Shown: positions 26,611 through 35,245 of the stretch, piece after piece
Layout: every line of letters starts with the position of its first letter
Position numbering within the stretch: position 1 is the stretch's first letter
NCBI GenBank assembly: GCA_938006875.1
Contig: CALLMJ010000007.1
Location: forward strand, 1-35,245
Length of the DNA: 35,245 bases
From: an uncultured Bacteroidia bacterium
Lineage (GTDB): Bacteria > Bacteroidota > Bacteroidia > J057 > CALLMJ01
Direction of reading: 5' to 3'
Position numbers and translations under genes: made by a program
The notes under the pieces: generated by a model
The model's input: the letters and a program-made list of their open reading frames with translations, nothing else
What the model was told of the DNA's origin: nothing
The model's database searches: none

Positions 26611-28593
26611 TTAAATCTTTTGGTATTTTATTACAGCTTTTCCTTTTGAATTTTCTAATTCAACAATATAAGTTCCTGTTTGCCAATTTGTAACAGAAAT
26701 TTCTGTGAAAGACTGGTTCATTTGGTCTTCATAAATCAATTTACCTGAAATATCATATACTTTTATTTTGGTGATTTCTGTACTAGAAGATTGAATATGT
26801 AAAGTTTCTGAACCGGGATTGGGGAATAAAACAAAATTTAATTGCTCTAATAATGGACTATTAGAAAGGGTTTGGTCTTTTGTAACGGTGGCTTGGTTGA
26901 TTATCCAATTACTGGGGTCCACATTAATTCCCGTAACTGTACCATTCAAAGTAAATACGTAGTTTTCAATTGATTGTGTATGATTAACTCTTACAATGGT
27001 ATCAGCCATACTTTGACGTCTTATTCTATATTCAATGGGTGTTATATATAGTGGAGTAACAGTGGAGGAAGTTGTTTGTGTTACCTTCATAATTAATTGA
27101 TTACCAACTTGAAACCAACGTACTTCAAAATTAGGATAACCTTCTCCGTAATACCATTGACTAAAAAACTGATTTAAATTTAACCCTGAAACATTTTCCA
27201 TTACGGATTTGAAATTTTGAGCAGTTGCAGTGCTAAAACTATATTGTTGCAAATAATTTTTAAAGCCTAAAAAGAATAGGCTATCATTGTTAATCACAAA
27301 ACGCAATGTATGAATAATAGCGGCGCCTTTGTCATAAGTCAAACGGCTACTAAAAATTCTATTTATATTAGAAGTATCAGGAACAAAAACAGAACCACCC
27401 GAAGCACTCATTACATTATTATGAACATCATTCATCCAGTTAGCAGCAGTTTCAGAACCCAAAGAAGGTAAGTATTGTAAGGCTAAATATTCAGAATAAG
27501 AAGCAAAACCTTCATTAACCCAAATATCAGACCAATTGTCACAAGTAACTAAATCGCCAAACCATTGATGCCCTAATTCATGGGCAGTTAAAGTAAAATT
27601 AAAGAACCCTTGCGTAGTCATGGTTTGATGTTCCATACCTCCACTAAATGGAGCCATAGAATGTCCATATTTTTCTTGATGAAAAGGATATAATCCGTAT
27701 AAATCAGAGTAAAGTTCTAACAAATTTTTGGTTTTATCAATTTCAGTTTTAAAATTAGGAAGGGTGTTGGGATTGTTATAAATGTAGTTTTGTATCAAAA
27801 TAGAATCTGGATAATTGGTGGGTTTTGCATAAATGTTATATTCAACATACTGACCTACTGCAACGGAAATCAAATAATAAGCAATAGGATAATTAGAACA
27901 CCACTCAAAACGATGTTTATTGCTTGAAATAGAGGTAACTCTTTGTAATAAACCGTTAGAACCGACTTTATTAGAAGTGTCTGTTGTAACCCAAACCCAA
28001 ACAGAATCAGCTTTATCTGCTAAAACTTGTTTACAAGGAAACCATTCATAAGCGGCGTAAGGTTGACTTAATGACCAAGTTATTCTGTTACCCCAAGTCT
28101 GTGAAGTTCCATTGGATAATCCTGCATTCTGACCAGTGGGCGGCGTGCCCTTGTACCAAATTTCTGCATCAAAAAACGTGTTTTGATTTAAAGAAGTAAC
28201 CAATTTTGCATTAGCTTCGCCTTGAACTCTTGAAACTATACAAATTTGACCATTAATTTTGACGGAATCTATTGTTAAGTTTTGATGTAACTGAAAACTA
28301 AATGTATCCAATTGAGAAATTTTTACTTGTGATTTTATAGTAACTTTTCCTGAAATATAGGTAGAACTTCTTTCCAAATTCACATCCAAAAAATAAAATT
28401 TGACATCATACTGATTCATTCTCGCTATATGAGCAGAAGATGCCAATTGATTGGCTTTCGTTTTTTGAGCTCTTTGAATTTGAGAATGACTACAATGATT
28501 CATTACTCCGTTTTGGTATTGATGATTACGCTGGCCATACATCAAAAAATTTATACAAAAAAGACCTATCGTTAAAACAATTTTTTGAAACAT
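26611..28593 (-). CDS. M1 family metallopeptidase with T9SS C-terminal sorting domain
   Basis: TAHELGHQWFGDLVTCDNWSDIWVNEGFASYSEYL (HExxH-x18-E), SGGMEHQTMTTQGF, C-terminal LFPNPGSETLHIQSSSTEITKIKVYDISGKLIYEDQ; start placed at MFQKIVLTIGLFC. Confidence 0.9.
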   Translation of the reverse strand: MFQKIVLTIGLFCINFLMYGQRNHQYQNGVMNHCSHSQIQRAQKTKANQLASSAHIARMNQYDVKFYFLDVNLERSSTYISGKVTIKSQVKISQLDTFSFQLHQNLTIDSVKINGQICIVSRVQGEANAKLVTSLNQNTFFDAEIWYKGTPPTGQNAGLSNGTSQTWGNRITWSLSQPYAAYEWFPCKQVLADKADSVWVWVTTDTSNKVGSNGLLQRVTSISSNKHRFEWCSNYPIAYYLISVAVGQYVEYNIYAKPTNYPDSILIQNYIYNNPNTLPNFKTEIDKTKNLLELYSDLYGLYPFHQEKYGHSMAPFSGGMEHQTMTTQGFFNFTLTAHELGHQWFGDLVTCDNWSDIWVNEGFASYSEYLALQYLPSLGSETAANWMNDVHNNVMSASGGSVFVPDTSNINRIFSSRLTYDKGAAIIHTLRFVINNDSLFFLGFKNYLQQYSFSTATAQNFKSVMENVSGLNLNQFFSQWYYGEGYPNFEVRWFQVGNQLIMKVTQTTSSTVTPLYITPIEYRIRRQSMADTIVRVNHTQSIENYVFTLNGTVTGINVDPSNWIINQATVTKDQTLSNSPLLEQLNFVLFPNPGSETLHIQSSSTEITKIKVYDISGKLIYEDQMNQSFTEISVTNWQTGTYIVELENSKGKAVIKYQKI

Positions 28594-28608
28594 AAAAAAA
28601 TATATTTG

Positions 28609-28616
28609 CAAAATTA
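28609..28616 (-). promoter_or_regulatory. Bacteroidetes-type -7 box
   Basis: - strand TAATTTTG upstream of ATG at 28593; it overlaps the track's ATG at 28611, supporting the downstream start. Confidence 0.4.
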
Positions 28617-28695
28617 CAACAATTTATGATAAATGATAAAAATTTTGTATATTTTTAAGAGAAACATTGCATAAAATCTGTATTATGATATGCTA

Positions 28696-30327
28696 CTACT
28701 TACTTAACTCAAGCCATTGTTCAAACTGTTTTATATTTTTACAATTTATGATATTCTGAGCTGTTAAAAAAGCTTTATTAGCCATCATCGCTCCCCATTT
28801 TATATCCTCAATACCTTCTAAAGAATGAGCATCAGGATTAATAAAAATTTGCACTCCCCTATCCACTGCTTCCCTCAACCATGACCAATCTAAATCTAAA
28901 CGATAAGGATTAGCATTGATTTCTATTGCTACTTTATTTTGAGCACAAGCATCAATAATTTTATTAAAATTCACGGGATAACCTTCACGAATTAACAATA
29001 ATCTACCAGTAACATGACCTAAAATACGAGTATAAGGGTTTTCAATTGCTTTAATCAAACGTTTTGTGGATTGTTCCATATCCATTTTAAAATGAGAATG
29101 AATACTAGCAATGACTAAATCAAATTGTTTCAAAATAGTTTCCTCATAATCCAAAGAACCATCAGTCAAAATATCAGATTCAATACCTTTAAAAATCTTG
29201 AAGTTTTTAAAATTTGTATTCAATTTGATTATTTCATTCCATTGAGATTCTAAACGTGCAGGGCTTAGTCCATTAGCATAAAAAGCAGATTGTGAATGGT
29301 CTGTTATTACCATATATTCTAAACCTCGTTGAATACAAGCATTAGATAATTCTGATAAAGAATTTTTACCGTCAGAATAAGTAGAATGACAGTGAACTAA
29401 ACCTTTTATATCTTGATGTTGAACAAATTTAGCTTCTGAATTTTTATACAATTCAAAACAATTTGGATGATAACGATGTTGCGGTGAAATAATAAATGGA
29501 AATCCGTTATAAATAGAATCTAAACTTTGATAGATATTATCCATTTGAAAACCAATTTCTTCATTATGAAAATCATTACTCGAATACTTAAAAATATAAT
29601 TCCACAAATCTAATTTTCTGCAGAAATAAAATTTTACTGTGATATTTTCAGAATTTTTTGCAACAATTGAATTATCAGTTTGGTTAGTAATAAGAAAATT
29701 CAAATTAGATAAAACAGATTTCACATCAGTACTTGAATGAACTGTAACATATTCTAAAAAATCCAAGTAATTATCCCAAGTGATTAAAGTACCCGTCTCA
29801 TAAATGGCAAAAGGGAACTGGGATTTTAACCATTCAGAAAATGGGAAAGCTTTATGTAAATGGAGTTTACCTTTAGAAAGAAAATAAAATTCAATAGATT
29901 TTTTTATAGAATCTTGGGTTTTTTGCCCAAAACCTTTTACTTCTTTTAATCTATTTTCATAACAAGCATGAAGCAGGTCTCCAAGATTATCAATTCCCAA
30001 TTGCAACCAAATGGTTTGAATTTTTTTTGGACCTAATCCTTGAATATGAAACATTTCAATAACTCCCGTAGGAGTTTTATGGAGTAAATCATCAAGAGTT
30101 TTAAGAGTACCTGTATGAATAATTTCTTTAAACTTATCTAAAGTTTTTTTTGTAAAAGGCAAATCAAAAGATTTAGATTCGGCTAATAAAACACTAACTT
30201 CTTCTGGAAACTTTTCTAATTCAAAAACAGCATTTTGGTACGCCTTAACAACAAAAGGATTTTCGCCGTGTAATTCTAACAATTTTGCTGTTAATGATAA
30301 AACATCAGCAATATTTTGATTCGTCAT
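28696..30327 (-). CDS. polX: PolX-family-like protein (HhH + degenerate nucleotidyltransferase region + PHP phosphoesterase domain)
   Basis: HhH GLGPKKIQTIWLQLGI, VKGFGQKTQDSIKKSI; PHP motifs LVHCHSTYSDG, VITDHS, GIESDIL, ASIHSHF, GHVTGR, EINANP, INPDAHS. Confidence 0.85.
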   Translation of the reverse strand: MTNQNIADVLSLTAKLLELHGENPFVVKAYQNAVFELEKFPEEVSVLLAESKSFDLPFTKKTLDKFKEIIHTGTLKTLDDLLHKTPTGVIEMFHIQGLGPKKIQTIWLQLGIDNLGDLLHACYENRLKEVKGFGQKTQDSIKKSIEFYFLSKGKLHLHKAFPFSEWLKSQFPFAIYETGTLITWDNYLDFLEYVTVHSSTDVKSVLSNLNFLITNQTDNSIVAKNSENITVKFYFCRKLDLWNYIFKYSSNDFHNEEIGFQMDNIYQSLDSIYNGFPFIISPQHRYHPNCFELYKNSEAKFVQHQDIKGLVHCHSTYSDGKNSLSELSNACIQRGLEYMVITDHSQSAFYANGLSPARLESQWNEIIKLNTNFKNFKIFKGIESDILTDGSLDYEETILKQFDLVIASIHSHFKMDMEQSTKRLIKAIENPYTRILGHVTGRLLLIREGYPVNFNKIIDACAQNKVAIEINANPYRLDLDWSWLREAVDRGVQIFINPDAHSLEGIEDIKWGAMMANKAFLTAQNIINCKNIKQFEQWLELSK

Positions 30328-31673
30328 GATTCAATATTTTTTGTTAAATCAAAAGTAATTTTTTGCCAACGGTTACTTTTTATATAAAGAAAACTAAGAG
30401 AAACCATTATCACCATATAAATAATTTCACAAAGCCAAATTAAATACAAATTCTTAGTATAATGATAACAAAGAAGTATGTATGACAAATACACAATCAA
30501 AGCAATTGACTCAATAAAAAAAGCCATCAAAGTTGCACCCGTTCCAATAACAGCACTAACCCAAATCCAAGCAAAGCTATATATCAAAAGAGCAATAGCA
30601 ACAATTCTGGCAATTAAAACAGAATCCTCAATGATTTTTGAATCATTAGTTAATAAATAATAAAAAACCTGAGGAAAAAATAAAAGTAATAAAATAGGAA
30701 TTAATCCAAATTTAAAATTTTGTAAACTAATCACTTTAATAATAGGAATTATCAATCTCTTATTTCCTTCACCAATCGTTCTACTAATAATTGTACTAGC
30801 AGCAGTACCAAAACCCCAAGTTGGAATCATTAAAAAAATATAAATATTTTTGGTAATTTCTGAAATAGACAAATAATGAGTTCCAAGAAACTCAGTAATT
30901 TTGATAAATATAAAAAAAGAACCGATACCCATAAAATTTTGAAAACTAATAGGTAATGAGACTTTTAAAGCATCAAAATAAATCGGGAAATTATGAAATG
31001 AAAAAGGAAATCTAATCTTTAATTTTAAAACGTAAATAAAGTTTAAAACAAAAAAAAACAAAACAATCATTTGGCTTATAACAGATGCAATAGCTATACC
31101 TTTTGAACCTAATGGAGGTATAAATCCAAAACCAAATGCCAAAAAATAATTTAAAACAAAATTAATAAAAAACAATAAAAATGCAGTAAATCCAATGATT
31201 TTATTATTTGAAATACCATTATAAAATCCTCTAAATACAAAATAAAAAGTCATAGCAAAAGCATCAATACTTCTAATGGATAAATATTGATGAAATTCTG
31301 AATAGATAAGCGAATTCTCAAAATAACTATGAAGGAATAAAGGTGAAAAATATAATAAAATAAATTGAAAAAAACATAAAAAAAAAGTTGGAAAAAGAAA
31401 AAGAATAAAACGATTATATGCAAAATAAGCGTCTTTTTGACCAACAGCACGAGCAACAATTATTTGAATTGCCGTACCCCAACCCATAGCAATAGAAATA
31501 ATGACATAAAACCATAAAACTGCGAGGCCACCACCTCCCAAAGATTCATTACTTATTCTAGAAAGAAAAGCAGTATCAGTTAAGCCAATTAGGTTATTTG
31601 AAAAAGATGCCAAAATAACTGGCCATGCAATTGACCAGGACTCTGTTTTAATGGATTTTAATAAACTTGTCAA
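30324..31673 (-). CDS. MATE family efflux transporter
   Basis: [29 protein letters not shown]..., 12-TM-like hydrophobicity, VARAVGQKD..., 4-nt overlaps with both neighbours. Confidence 0.88.
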   Translation of the reverse strand: MTSLLKSIKTESWSIAWPVILASFSNNLIGLTDTAFLSRISNESLGGGGLAVLWFYVIISIAMGWGTAIQIIVARAVGQKDAYFAYNRFILFLFPTFFLCFFQFILLYFSPLFLHSYFENSLIYSEFHQYLSIRSIDAFAMTFYFVFRGFYNGISNNKIIGFTAFLLFFINFVLNYFLAFGFGFIPPLGSKGIAIASVISQMIVLFFFVLNFIYVLKLKIRFPFSFHNFPIYFDALKVSLPISFQNFMGIGSFFIFIKITEFLGTHYLSISEITKNIYIFLMIPTWGFGTAASTIISRTIGEGNKRLIIPIIKVISLQNFKFGLIPILLLLFFPQVFYYLLTNDSKIIEDSVLIARIVAIALLIYSFAWIWVSAVIGTGATLMAFFIESIALIVYLSYILLCYHYTKNLYLIWLCEIIYMVIMVSLSFLYIKSNRWQKITFDLTKNIES

Positions 31674-32140
31674 GACTTAATTTTATTAATGATTGAGGAT
31701 GTAGAAAAACCTTCAAGGAAATCAATAGTAACTACTTGTCCACCATTAGAGATAACAAAATCATAACCAACAATGTTCTCTATTGTATAGTCAGAACCTT
31801 TCACCAAAACATTCGGTTTTATTGTTTGTATTAAATGAATGGGTGTATCTTCATCAAATGGAATAATAAAATCAACAAAATAAAAATAGGATAAAAATTG
31901 TGCTCTATGATTTAATAAGTTAATGGGTCTATTGACACCTTTTAATTTTTTAATTGAAGAATCAGAATTTAAACCTACTATTAAAACATCACCTAATAAT
32001 GAAGCCTTCTTTAGATAATCTAGGTGACCGATATGAACAATATCAAAACAACCATTTGTAAAAACAATTTTTTTATTAAAAAAACGTAAATAGTATAATT
32101 TATTAGATAGAAATAAATCAAGTGTTAAAAATTTAGACAT
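31670..32140 (-). CDS. rfaE2: RfaE2-type (D-glycero-beta-D-manno-heptose 1-phosphate) adenylyltransferase
   Basis: [52 protein letters not shown]...; [26 protein letters not shown]. Confidence 0.88.
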   Translation of the reverse strand: MSKFLTLDLFLSNKLYYLRFFNKKIVFTNGCFDIVHIGHLDYLKKASLLGDVLIVGLNSDSSIKKLKGVNRPINLLNHRAQFLSYFYFVDFIIPFDEDTPIHLIQTIKPNVLVKGSDYTIENIVGYDFVISNGGQVVTIDFLEGFSTSSIINKIKS

Positions 32141-32163
32141 AAAAAAACCCCGCTAATGCGGGG
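32141..32163 (-). terminator. Intrinsic terminator downstream of gldN
   Basis: - strand CCCCGC ATTA GCGGGG TTTTTTT, immediately followed by the rfaE2 ATG. Confidence 0.8.
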
Positions 32164-32195
32164 CAAAATTAATTCATTTTCCTAAAACTCCCAAA
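32164..32195 (-). promoter_or_regulatory. Bacteroidetes-type promoter for rfaE2 nested in the gldN 3' end
   Basis: - strand TTTG (32195-32192), 20-nt spacer, TAATTTTG (32171-32164). Confidence 0.5.
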
Positions 32196-33018
32196 GGTAA
32201 TGCTCATATTCTACCATTTGGTTATTACGTTTTTCAGCTAGTTTTAAATCTAACTCCTCACCAGATAACTCGGTAAGTACAGACTTAAATAAACGTAATT
32301 CAATTATCTCTCTCATAGAACGATACTCAGCATCATTATTTCTATTTTTATATTGAGTATCATCTAAAATGTCCATCACATCTTTATAAGAAAAACAAAC
32401 CTGAGTTTCATAACGTCCCAATTGCTCATCATAATCAATCAAACATATATACTGAATATCGTAGTACATATCAGATTTGTTTTTATCAAAAATGCGATCT
32501 TCTATAATAGCTATAAACTTTTCATAACGAAGTAAATCTGAATTTTCTGCAGCTTTTCCTTTACCACCTTTCATGGTATCATCTTTGCCTTCACCGTCAG
32601 TGGTTGCTTGTTCTGCACCACCTTCTTCCATCTCATCTCCACCTTCATCTTCAAATTCTTCTTCTTCATCATCACCACCTCCACCACCAGTTGTAGATGT
32701 TGATGCTTGACCTTGCATTATTTTTTGGAAATCATTATAGGTCACAGGAGTTTGTAAACTACCATATTTATAACCAATATACTTTCCATCTTTATAACCA
32801 TTAATAAGTGCACGAACAATACCATCCGTTTCACCATATTTACCTTTTGTATATATTTTAGATTCTGATGCAGCAAGGGGAGCATTTAATTTTTCCTCAA
32901 GATCAATTCTTTCTAGAACTTTCTTTCTCCAGAAATGATCTTCAACCCTTGGAGGAAATTGAGCATATAACTCATTCAAACCTAAAATTAAAACTATTAA
33001 AAAAAGTATTTTTTTCAT
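32182..33018 (-). CDS. gldN: Type IX secretion / gliding motility protein GldN
   Basis: PPRVEDHFWRKKVLERIDLEEKLNAPL; GIVRALINGYKDGKYIGYKYGS; DLLRYEKFIAIIEDRIFDKNKSDMYYDIQYICLID; directly after gldM. Confidence 0.88.
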   Translation of the reverse strand: MKKILFLIVLILGLNELYAQFPPRVEDHFWRKKVLERIDLEEKLNAPLAASESKIYTKGKYGETDGIVRALINGYKDGKYIGYKYGSLQTPVTYNDFQKIMQGQASTSTTGGGGGDDEEEEFEDEGGDEMEEGGAEQATTDGEGKDDTMKGGKGKAAENSDLLRYEKFIAIIEDRIFDKNKSDMYYDIQYICLIDYDEQLGRYETQVCFSYKDVMDILDDTQYKNRNNDAEYRSMREIIELRLFKSVLTELSGEELDLKLAEKRNNQMVEYEHYLWEF

Positions 33019-33034
33019 ATTAATCTAATTCAAA

Positions 33035-34735
33035 TTATTTAACTGTTACACGTTTAATTCTTTCTTGTCTATATTTTTGGCCTTCTAAAACTGGAACTTC
33101 TGTATTCGCACAAGTTACACGTTTAATACTTTCAATGTCTATAAATATCACACCGGACTGAGGTGGTGATTTCATGTAATTGCCTAAATTTACAGTTACT
33201 TTTGCCTTTGAACCAACATCTGATGCAGGTATAGTAGTTACTTCTTCAACACCACCCGCTAACGATTGTCTTGATACTTTAATATTAGATAATTTATATC
33301 TACAATCTTTTGGATGAGATTTTTCAAATTCTTTATCTGGATCAACAGCAATTTCAAATGGAGACCTGAAAGAGATTGGAGTAACACCATCCCACCTCTT
33401 ATTACCAGCAACAATTACTATATTAGGATCTGGTGGAGATTTAACGACAAATGATTGGTCACCTAGTTTAATAGTTTGTCCACTTAGATTAGCAGAAACT
33501 GAAACTATAGCTTTATCACCAGATGGTATTAAGGTAAATTTATATTTTGAACCAGGTTTGGGATTTACCTTACCAGGATTTAATCCTAAAATAACATCAA
33601 AATTAGCACCACAGCCTGGATCTACTTCTATATCAGTGCAACAATCTCTGTATAAACTTAAGCCTTGGTCAGATTTTATAGAGAAAGATGGTTTTAAAAC
33701 CTTAAACTTCTTAGTAAGAGTCATATTAGAAAACGAACCATCAGCCTTAGGTACTTTTGCACTCACAGTGTAAGATTGAAAACCTTCAGAACTATTTGGA
33801 GGAATAACTGATGCATTAGCAATCATTTTAATGGTAGCTGTTCCACCAGGATTTGTTTTTAAACCAGGTCCAGAAAACTGAGGTTTAATATCCTTTGACA
33901 TAACCGTTACATAAACTTCAGACTCAAAAGTTGTACCTGCTAAAACTGCATTTGCTGATGGTGCATCTTTGAGAACTAATGAATCAATCTTAAATGGCAC
34001 CTGACCAACTAAAGTTTCTAAATGAGCTAATAAATCTGTTTGAACATTTAAAACATCATTTTTAAGCATTTGCAATATTGCAACGTTTGCAATGACAGGT
34101 GCACCGTGAAATATAGTATATTCCCATGGTTTAGCAATAAGCTCTCTATTTTTAGGATTCTTTTTATCTATGGTTGGATCATCTTTGGGATCTAGAGCAA
34201 TATACTGGAGTTTCATTTTAGATTTATTCTTAGATAACCACTCATTAGCCCAATCTATATATGTAGTAAGATTATCTCTTAATTCTTTTGCTCTACCACC
34301 ACCTCGACCTGCGTTTGCGGTTTCTCCACCACCTTTACCAATCATCCAAAAACGGTAATTTTTTTCAGTTTCATTCAAATTTTTAATTTTACCAGTTTCA
34401 GGATCTTTCTCACCAATTACATACATACTATCAATTAATGCATCAATATATGCAATCTGTTCATTTGCTTTTTGTGCAATTATTTCAGACTCAGCAATGT
34501 ACTTTTCATTTTTCCTATTTCCTTGTTTAACCTCATCTTCAATAAGTTTTTTAATATCTTCTGCATGATCAATATTTTTCATAGCTATTTTTGCAGCAGA
34601 AGTTTTTAAGGAATCTCCAATAGTTTCAAAACTATGAAGGATTTCTGAACTTACTTGAAGAGCTAACAAGGCAGTAAGAACTAAGTACATCATGTTAATC
34701 ATTTTCTGTCTAGGACTTAACTTACCACTTGCCAT
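33035..34735 (-). CDS. gldM: Type IX secretion / gliding motility protein GldM
   Basis: MASGKLSPRQKMINMMYLVLTALLALQVSSEILHSFETIGDSL...; gene order gldL-gldM-gldN. Confidence 0.92.
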   Translation of the reverse strand: MASGKLSPRQKMINMMYLVLTALLALQVSSEILHSFETIGDSLKTSAAKIAMKNIDHAEDIKKLIEDEVKQGNRKNEKYIAESEIIAQKANEQIAYIDALIDSMYVIGEKDPETGKIKNLNETEKNYRFWMIGKGGGETANAGRGGGRAKELRDNLTTYIDWANEWLSKNKSKMKLQYIALDPKDDPTIDKKNPKNRELIAKPWEYTIFHGAPVIANVAILQMLKNDVLNVQTDLLAHLETLVGQVPFKIDSLVLKDAPSANAVLAGTTFESEVYVTVMSKDIKPQFSGPGLKTNPGGTATIKMIANASVIPPNSSEGFQSYTVSAKVPKADGSFSNMTLTKKFKVLKPSFSIKSDQGLSLYRDCCTDIEVDPGCGANFDVILGLNPGKVNPKPGSKYKFTLIPSGDKAIVSVSANLSGQTIKLGDQSFVVKSPPDPNIVIVAGNKRWDGVTPISFRSPFEIAVDPDKEFEKSHPKDCRYKLSNIKVSRQSLAGGVEEVTTIPASDVGSKAKVTVNLGNYMKSPPQSGVIFIDIESIKRVTCANTEVPVLEGQKYRQERIKRVTVK

Positions 34736-34762
34736 TTCTTTCTATAAAATTTAGGTTAGAAA

Positions 34763-35245
34763 TTAATTATCCTTGGAAGCAGAAGCCATAGCAGTCAACA
34801 TACTACCATATATTCTATTTAATCTAGACATATTTTGAGTTAAGGATGATACCTCTTGTTTTAATGCTTCAGCTTCTTTAGAGGTATCTACTATATTATT
34901 CATAACTGCTGTTAGGTTACCATAATATTCTTTAATACTCTTAGAATGAGCAGAAGCATCTTTAAATTCTGTTTCATAAACTGAATTTAGGCTAGATAAA
35001 TTTTGAGTAAGTGATTTCACTTGATCTTGATAAGACTTAATGCTCTCAACAGAACCCCCTAAAACCTCATTTACAGAACTGGTGAGTTTTGAAGCAGCAT
35101 CTAAAGTAATAGAATAACTCTTATTCATTTCATCAATTTTCTCAGATGCTGCTTTTAATCTATCAGAATAATCTTTGGATGATTTGGCAACATCCGCAAT
35201 TTCACTTAAGTTAGATACATTTGAACTTAAACCTTTTATAGATAA
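34763..35245 (-). CDS. gldL: Type IX secretion / gliding motility protein GldL, C-terminal part (truncated by window end)
   Basis: The frame is open to base 35245 (..SDRLKAASEKIDEMNKSYSITLDAASKL..); helical tail LTQNMSRLNRIYGSMLTAMA; the track's ATG at 35128 is internal. Confidence 0.85.
   Translation of the reverse strand, partial: LSIKGLSSNVSNLSEIADVAKSSKDYSDRLKAASEKIDEMNKSYSITLDAASKLTSSVNEVLGGSVESIKSYQDQVKSLTQNLSSLNSVYETEFKDASAHSKSIKEYYGNLTAVMNNIVDTSKEAEALKQEVSSLTQNMSRLNRIYGSMLTAMASASKDN

Noticed and set aside
22394-34358. ORFs at 22394-22603 (-), 26152-26337 (+), 30478-30660 (+), 31250-31459 (-), 33558-33773 (+), 34170-34358 (+)
   Set aside because: All lie within well-supported genes in other frames and show no protein-like features.
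1-35245. CRISPR arrays, tRNA or rRNA genes
   Set aside because: No regularly spaced direct repeats and no tRNA/rRNA-like sequence recognised on either strand by eye; a dedicated scan (tRNAscan/Infernal) was not possible.

Overview
The window comes from an AT-rich Bacteroidetes chromosome. Evidence: TAnnTTTG-type promoters, gldLMN type IX secretion genes, T9SS C-terminal sorting domains and MutS2. It is mostly dense protein-coding sequence; I saw no rRNA, tRNA or CRISPR. From left to right: the 3' end of an Rpn/PD-(D/E)XK-type gene; pyruvate dehydrogenase E1 beta plus an unlisted 40-aa membrane smORF; mutS2 and 3-hydroxybutyryl-CoA dehydrogenase; a secreted hypothetical; a vWA-like/FHA protein; fabH, a biotin carrier protein and a SPOR protein; then the most distinctive locus (10669-20798). 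That locus is a tightly coupled four-gene operon: a 1834-aa membrane HAMP-GAF-multi-PAS receptor with no recognisable output domain, a CheR methyltransferase, a stand-alone CheB methylesterase without a receiver domain, and a HAMP-GAF-PAS-SpoIIE (PP2C) phosphatase. No CheA, CheW or MCP signalling domain is visible. Downstream are a sphingomyelinase-C-like secreted phosphodiesterase plus a GT2 glycosyltransferase, a DUF4178-like protein pair, two T9SS cargo proteins (one an M1 peptidase), a PolX-like protein whose polymerase active site looks destroyed while its PHP domain looks intact, a MATE transporter, an RfaE2-type adenylyltransferase, and gldN/gldM/gldL (gldL truncated by the window end). 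All family assignments come from reading the protein sequences; no database search was run.
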